DNA from: Flavobacteriaceae bacterium UBA3611
GTDB taxonomy: Bacteria > Bacteroidota > Bacteroidia > Flavobacteriales > Flavobacteriaceae
NCBI GenBank assembly: GCA_002375495.1
Contig: DFLU01000013.1
Span: 1-64,000, forward strand
Direction: 5' to 3'
Length of the DNA: 64,000 nt
A program made the translations under genes and the position numbers. Under the pieces are notes generated by a model. That model did not search any database. It worked only from the letters and a program-made list of their open reading frames with translations, and was not told the origin of the DNA. Positions 62,656 to 64,000 of the stretch are shown in pieces. Each line of letters opens with the position of its first letter. Position 1 is the stretch's first letter.

Positions 62656-63312
62656 TTGAACACCCTAAACTACCTCATAAACGATATTGAACCTTTTGGT
62701 CTTTCGAAAACGATTGGTGAAATGCAACAAACGTTCAACCAACTCACTTATTCGCACCTGGTGGTGATGAAAGAAGACGACTATTTGGGCTGTTTGTCTG
62801 AAACAGATGCCCATTGTTTTGAAAGTGAAAAAACGTTGAGCGATTACCAATACGCCCTAGAACCGTTCTTTGTTCGTAAAACAACCCATTGGTTGGATAT
62901 CTTAGAAGCTTTTGCCATGCACAACACCAACATTATGCCTGTGCTGGGCGACGAGAATAAATATTTGGGTTATTATGAACTTAATGACATCATGCATTGT
63001 TTTAACAACACCCCTTTCTTAAATGAAGCCGGCGGTATTATTGTAGTTGAAAAAGGAACTAAAGATTATTCGTTCAGTGAGATTACACAAATTATAGAAT
63101 CTAATGATGCTAAAATCTTAGGTGCTTTTATTTCAAAAAGTGGTGAAAATATAATGCAGATTACCATAAAAATAGGGCATCAAGGAATGAATGCTATTGT
63201 GCAGACCTTCCGCAGATACAATTACAATGTGGTGAGCAATCACGAAGAGGATAAATTTTTGGAAGACCTCCAGAAAAGATCCAATTACTTAGACAAGTAC
63301 CTAAATATATAG
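62656..63312 (+). CDS. CBS domain protein
   Basis: A 218-residue cytoplasmic protein with a pair of CBS motifs in its first half (LVVMKEDDYLGCLSETDA and IMPVLGDENKYLGYYELNDI) and an ACT-like C-terminal half (IIVVEKGTKDYSFSEITQI). Such proteins sense adenine nucleotides. The start is TTG at 62656. It lies 3 bases before nadK, and this pdxJ-CBS-nadK order is common in flavobacteria. Its exact role is not known. Confidence 0.9.
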   Translation: MNTLNYLINDIEPFGLSKTIGEMQQTFNQLTYSHLVVMKEDDYLGCLSETDAHCFESEKTLSDYQYALEPFFVRKTTHWLDILEAFAMHNTNIMPVLGDENKYLGYYELNDIMHCFNNTPFLNEAGGIIVVEKGTKDYSFSEITQIIESNDAKILGAFISKSGENIMQITIKIGHQGMNAIVQTFRRYNYNVVSNHEEDKFLEDLQKRSNYLDKYLNI

Positions 63313-63315
63313 CAT

Positions 63316-64000
63316 ATGAAAATTGGTATTTTCGGTCAGTTCTATCATAAAAATTCTGAAACCTACATTCAGCTAATCCTAGATGCGCTTAAGAAAAAAA
63401 ATGTAGAGGTGCTCATCGAAGAAGATTTTATGGACATCATCAAACTTCATGACGATGTACAAACGGCGAGCAATTTTAAAACCTTCACCAAACTAGACAA
63501 AAGTTATGACCTCTTCTTTAGTATTGGTGGTGATGGAACCATTCTGAAATCGATTACCTACGTACGTGATTTAGACATTCCAATTGTGGGTATCAATACA
63601 GGGCGATTGGGGTTTTTGGCAACCATTCAGAAAGAAAACATAACTGAAAGCATCAACCATATCTTAGAAGGTAGTTATACTATTTCTGAAAGAGGATTAT
63701 TACAACTCACTTCAGAGCCTCCAAACAGGGAAATTTCAGAACTTAATTTCGCACTTAATGAAGTGGCCATCAACAGAAAGAATACCACTTCGATGATTAA
63801 GGTGGAAACCGAGGTAAACGACAAATACCTTACTTCGTACTGGAGTGACGGGCTCATACTTGCCACCCCTACGGGCTCTACCGGGTATTCCCTAAGCTGT
63901 GGTGGCCCCGTGATAGACCCCAGCACCAACAGTTTGGTAATCACTCCCATTGCGCCACATAACTTAAGCGCCAGACCATTGGTATTGCCAGACTCAAGTA
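63316..64000 (+). CDS. nadK: NAD kinase (3' end outside the window)
   Basis: The first 228 codons of NAD kinase, which phosphorylates NAD to NADP. The start is the ATG at 63316 (MKIGIFGQFYHKNSE). The GGDGT motif is in FFSIGGDGTIL, the INTGRLGFLA segment follows, then NEVAINRK and the TPTGSTGYSLSCGGPV nucleotide site. The frame runs off the end of the window, so the last part of the protein is missing here. Confidence 0.95.
   Translation, partial: MKIGIFGQFYHKNSETYIQLILDALKKKNVEVLIEEDFMDIIKLHDDVQTASNFKTFTKLDKSYDLFFSIGGDGTILKSITYVRDLDIPIVGINTGRLGFLATIQKENITESINHILEGSYTISERGLLQLTSEPPNREISELNFALNEVAINRKNTTSMIKVETEVNDKYLTSYWSDGLILATPTGSTGYSLSCGGPVIDPSTNSLVITPIAPHNLSARPLVLPDSS

Overview
This is a gene-dense, apparently chromosomal piece of a member of the Bacteroidota, most likely a marine-type Flavobacteriaceae. 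The evidence is a secreted protein with a type IX secretion (T9SS) C-terminal sorting domain, a DUF5686/carboxypeptidase-like outer-membrane protein, -7 promoter boxes of the TAnnTTTG type, poor Shine-Dalgarno use, a FolK-deoxynucleoside kinase fusion, and a flavobacterial-type membrane pyrophosphatase. I see no insertion sequence, prophage or CRISPR array. The genus cannot be fixed from the window.

Layout. 0-9.2 kb: end of an OmpR-type response regulator, a secreted protein of unknown function, a deoxynucleoside kinase, then polyphosphate and pyrophosphate genes (ppk1, hppA, ppa) with an App1-like phosphatase and an MgtC/DUF4010 membrane protein. 9.3-15 kb: DUF5686 protein, pdhB, and etfBA preceded by an 18-bp perfect palindrome. 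15-22 kb: a frameshifted small gene, DUF151-UVR protein, a nucleoside transporter with an extra periplasmic domain, thyA, and egtB-egtD-DUF427 (ergothioneine type). 22-28 kb: a 1508-residue T9SS cargo protein with Asp-box repeats and five roughly 80-residue repeats, and a class V aminotransferase that could be the missing ergothioneine lyase. 28-37 kb: 2TM protein, folA, fructosamine kinase, PPOX protein, fabD, amidohydrolase, galE, DegT aminotransferase, waaA, DUF2461.

37-43 kb is the least ordinary part. Five paralogous small acidic lipoproteins, all with the lipobox-downstream motif Cys-Arg-Glu-Thr, lie in two blocks (three plus two). The blocks flank a module made of an XRE/S24 self-cleaving-type repressor and a divergent pair: a radical SAM DNA-repair-type protein and a TIGR03915-type protein. 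Between the divergent genes are three copies of GGA-N5-TCC overlapping the promoter, which suggests an SOS-like autoregulated switch.

43-64 kb: tRNA-Leu and tRNA-Gly with a tRNA fragment and a repeat-like element, mutS, an rRNA/tRNA methyltransferase, folK-dNK, queuosine precursor transporter, AsmA-like protein, DUF2797, GH3, tig-clpP-clpX, a GDSL lipoprotein with a FadL-type porin, an alpha/beta hydrolase with pdxJ, a CBS protein, and nadK running off the end. The FadL promoter carries an 18-bp element matching the etfBA palindrome at 15 of 18 positions, the differences all being transitions and the placement relative to the -7 box nearly the same. This suggests one regulator couples fatty acid uptake to beta-oxidation electron transfer.
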